From assembly GCA_029287965.1 (NCBI GenBank), contig JARFQC010000014.1, positions 1 through 6,216 of the forward strand: DNA of 6,216 bases, read 5' to 3'. Below the pieces are notes generated by a model, which saw only the letters and a program-made list of their open reading frames with translations, searched no databases and had not been told where the DNA came from. Of the stretch, positions 5,871 to 6,216 are shown one piece after another. The position numbers and the translations under genes were made by a program. Position 1 is the stretch's first letter, and the number at the start of each line of letters is the position of its first letter. This DNA comes from Arenicellales bacterium. Lineage in GTDB: Bacteria > Pseudomonadota > Gammaproteobacteria > BMS3Bbin11.

Positions 5871-6131
5871 ATGCAAGACCCTGGTGAAAAACAGTACCTG
5901 TTCGACAAACCGGAAAATGTGACGCGCATGCTGCGCATTTTCTATATCGCCTGTGCGATCCTGTTTTTGCTCGACTTTATCCTGCATCGCCATGTCTCGA
6001 TGAAACTGGAAGAGATTCCGGGCTTTTATGCGCTGTTTGGTTTCATCGCCTTTGTAGTGCTGGTCGAGGGTTCGAAGCTGCTACGCAAGCTGGTCATGCG
6101 CAAGGAAGATTATTACGATGTGGATGAGTGA
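5871..6131 (+). CDS. Small two-helix membrane protein of the antiporter operon, function unknown
   Basis: This 86-residue protein is not one of the seven canonical Mrp subunits (A-G). The N-terminus is polar (MQDPGEKQYLFDKPENVTRM). A first hydrophobic segment lies at about 20-38, followed by HRH (39-41) and a short loop containing MKLEEIPGFY (44-53), then a second hydrophobic segment at about 51-67. The protein ends in a basic stretch (KLLRKLVMRK, 69-78) and an acidic, tyrosine-rich tail EDYYDVDE (79-86). By charge bias both ends would lie in the cytosol. It starts one base after the preceding stop with a good ribosome binding site, and its end overlaps the next antiporter-like gene, so it is embedded in the operon between two large subunits. 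Proteins of this look seem to me to recur beside Mrp-type genes in other proteobacteria; this is recollection, not a search. A structural or assembly subunit is the simplest guess. Confidence 0.8.
   Translation: MQDPGEKQYLFDKPENVTRMLRIFYIACAILFLLDFILHRHVSMKLEEIPGFYALFGFIAFVVLVEGSKLLRKLVMRKEDYYDVDE
6102..6108 (+). promoter_or_regulatory. Ribosome binding site before the last, partial gene
   Basis: AAGGAAG ends nine bases before the ATG at 6118 and fifteen bases before the in-frame ATG at 6124. Spacing favours 6118 as the start codon. Confidence 0.5.
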
Positions 6132-6216
6132 GCTTCCCCCCTTCGTACCGTTCTTCCTGGCCGCACTGCTGGTGCTGGTCACCAGGGGAACATTGCAAAG
6201 CGTCATCCTGATCGCA
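6118..6216 (+). CDS. Third antiporter-like subunit, N-terminal fragment (cut by window end)
   Basis: The frame is open from 6118 to the last base: 33 codons starting MWMSELPPFVPFFLAALLVL. It overlaps the end of the 86-residue gene by 14 bases, or by 8 if translation starts at the second ATG (6124). The short polar start, the LPPFVPFFLAALLV helix and the following TRGTLQSVILIA resemble the N-terminus of proteins annotated as Na+/H+ antiporter subunit D in proteobacterial Mrp clusters, where TM1 is followed by a basic turn and TM2. With so few residues no catalytic motif can be seen, so the family call rests on this N-terminal likeness and on position in the operon. An unrelated membrane protein remains possible. 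Confidence 0.65.
   Translation, partial: MWMSELPPFVPFFLAALLVLVTRGTLQSVILIA

Noticed and set aside
5399..5938. Minus-strand open frame of 179 codons
   Set aside because: It is antisense to conserved antiporter coding sequence, has a low-complexity polar composition, and has no family likeness.

Overview
The window is a single, tightly packed, plus-strand stretch of GC-rich DNA: the 3' end of an amino-acid biosynthesis gene, then most of an operon for a multi-subunit membrane cation/proton antiporter of the Mrp (Mnh) type. Protein style (MrpE and MrpB motifs, IlvD type) and base composition suggest a proteobacterium, most likely a gammaproteobacterium. This is an inference from sequence style; there is no rRNA or other marker here to prove it.

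Layout. 1-474 is the C-terminal part of dihydroxy-acid dehydratase (ilvD). A 44-base gap (475-518) with a purine-rich ribosome binding site leads into mrpE (519-998), mrpF (995-1294), mrpG (1291-1605), a 185-residue protein equal to the C-terminal third of MrpA (the MbhD plus MbhE domains; 1602-2159), mrpB (2156-2575), mrpC (2575-2931), an MrpD-type antiporter subunit (2928-4406), a second antiporter-like subunit with ND5/MrpA-like motifs (4403-5869), an unnamed 86-residue two-helix membrane protein (5871-6131), and the first 33 codons of what looks like a third antiporter-like subunit (6118 to the window end). Every junction from mrpE to the second antiporter subunit overlaps by 1 or 4 bases, so translation is probably coupled. 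No RNA gene, mobile element, CRISPR array or convincing terminator is visible, and no gap exceeds 44 bases.

How the genes work together. Mrp complexes exchange Na+ (or K+/Li+) for H+ using antiporter-like subunits related to NuoL/M/N of respiratory complex I, held together by small membrane subunits. The classical bacterial MrpA is one long protein with an ND5-like N-terminal part and an MbhD/MbhE-like C-terminal part. Here no full-length MrpA is present: the C-terminal part stands alone between G and B, and the antiporter-like modules lie at the far end of the operon. The order E-F-G-(MbhD/E)-B-C-D matches the membrane module of archaeal Mbh-type complexes. With the partial gene, up to three separate antiporter-like subunits would be encoded, plus a small membrane protein that is not one of the seven canonical Mrp subunits. 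That protein and the split, three-antiporter layout are the points most worth following up. No soluble redox subunit is seen within the window.
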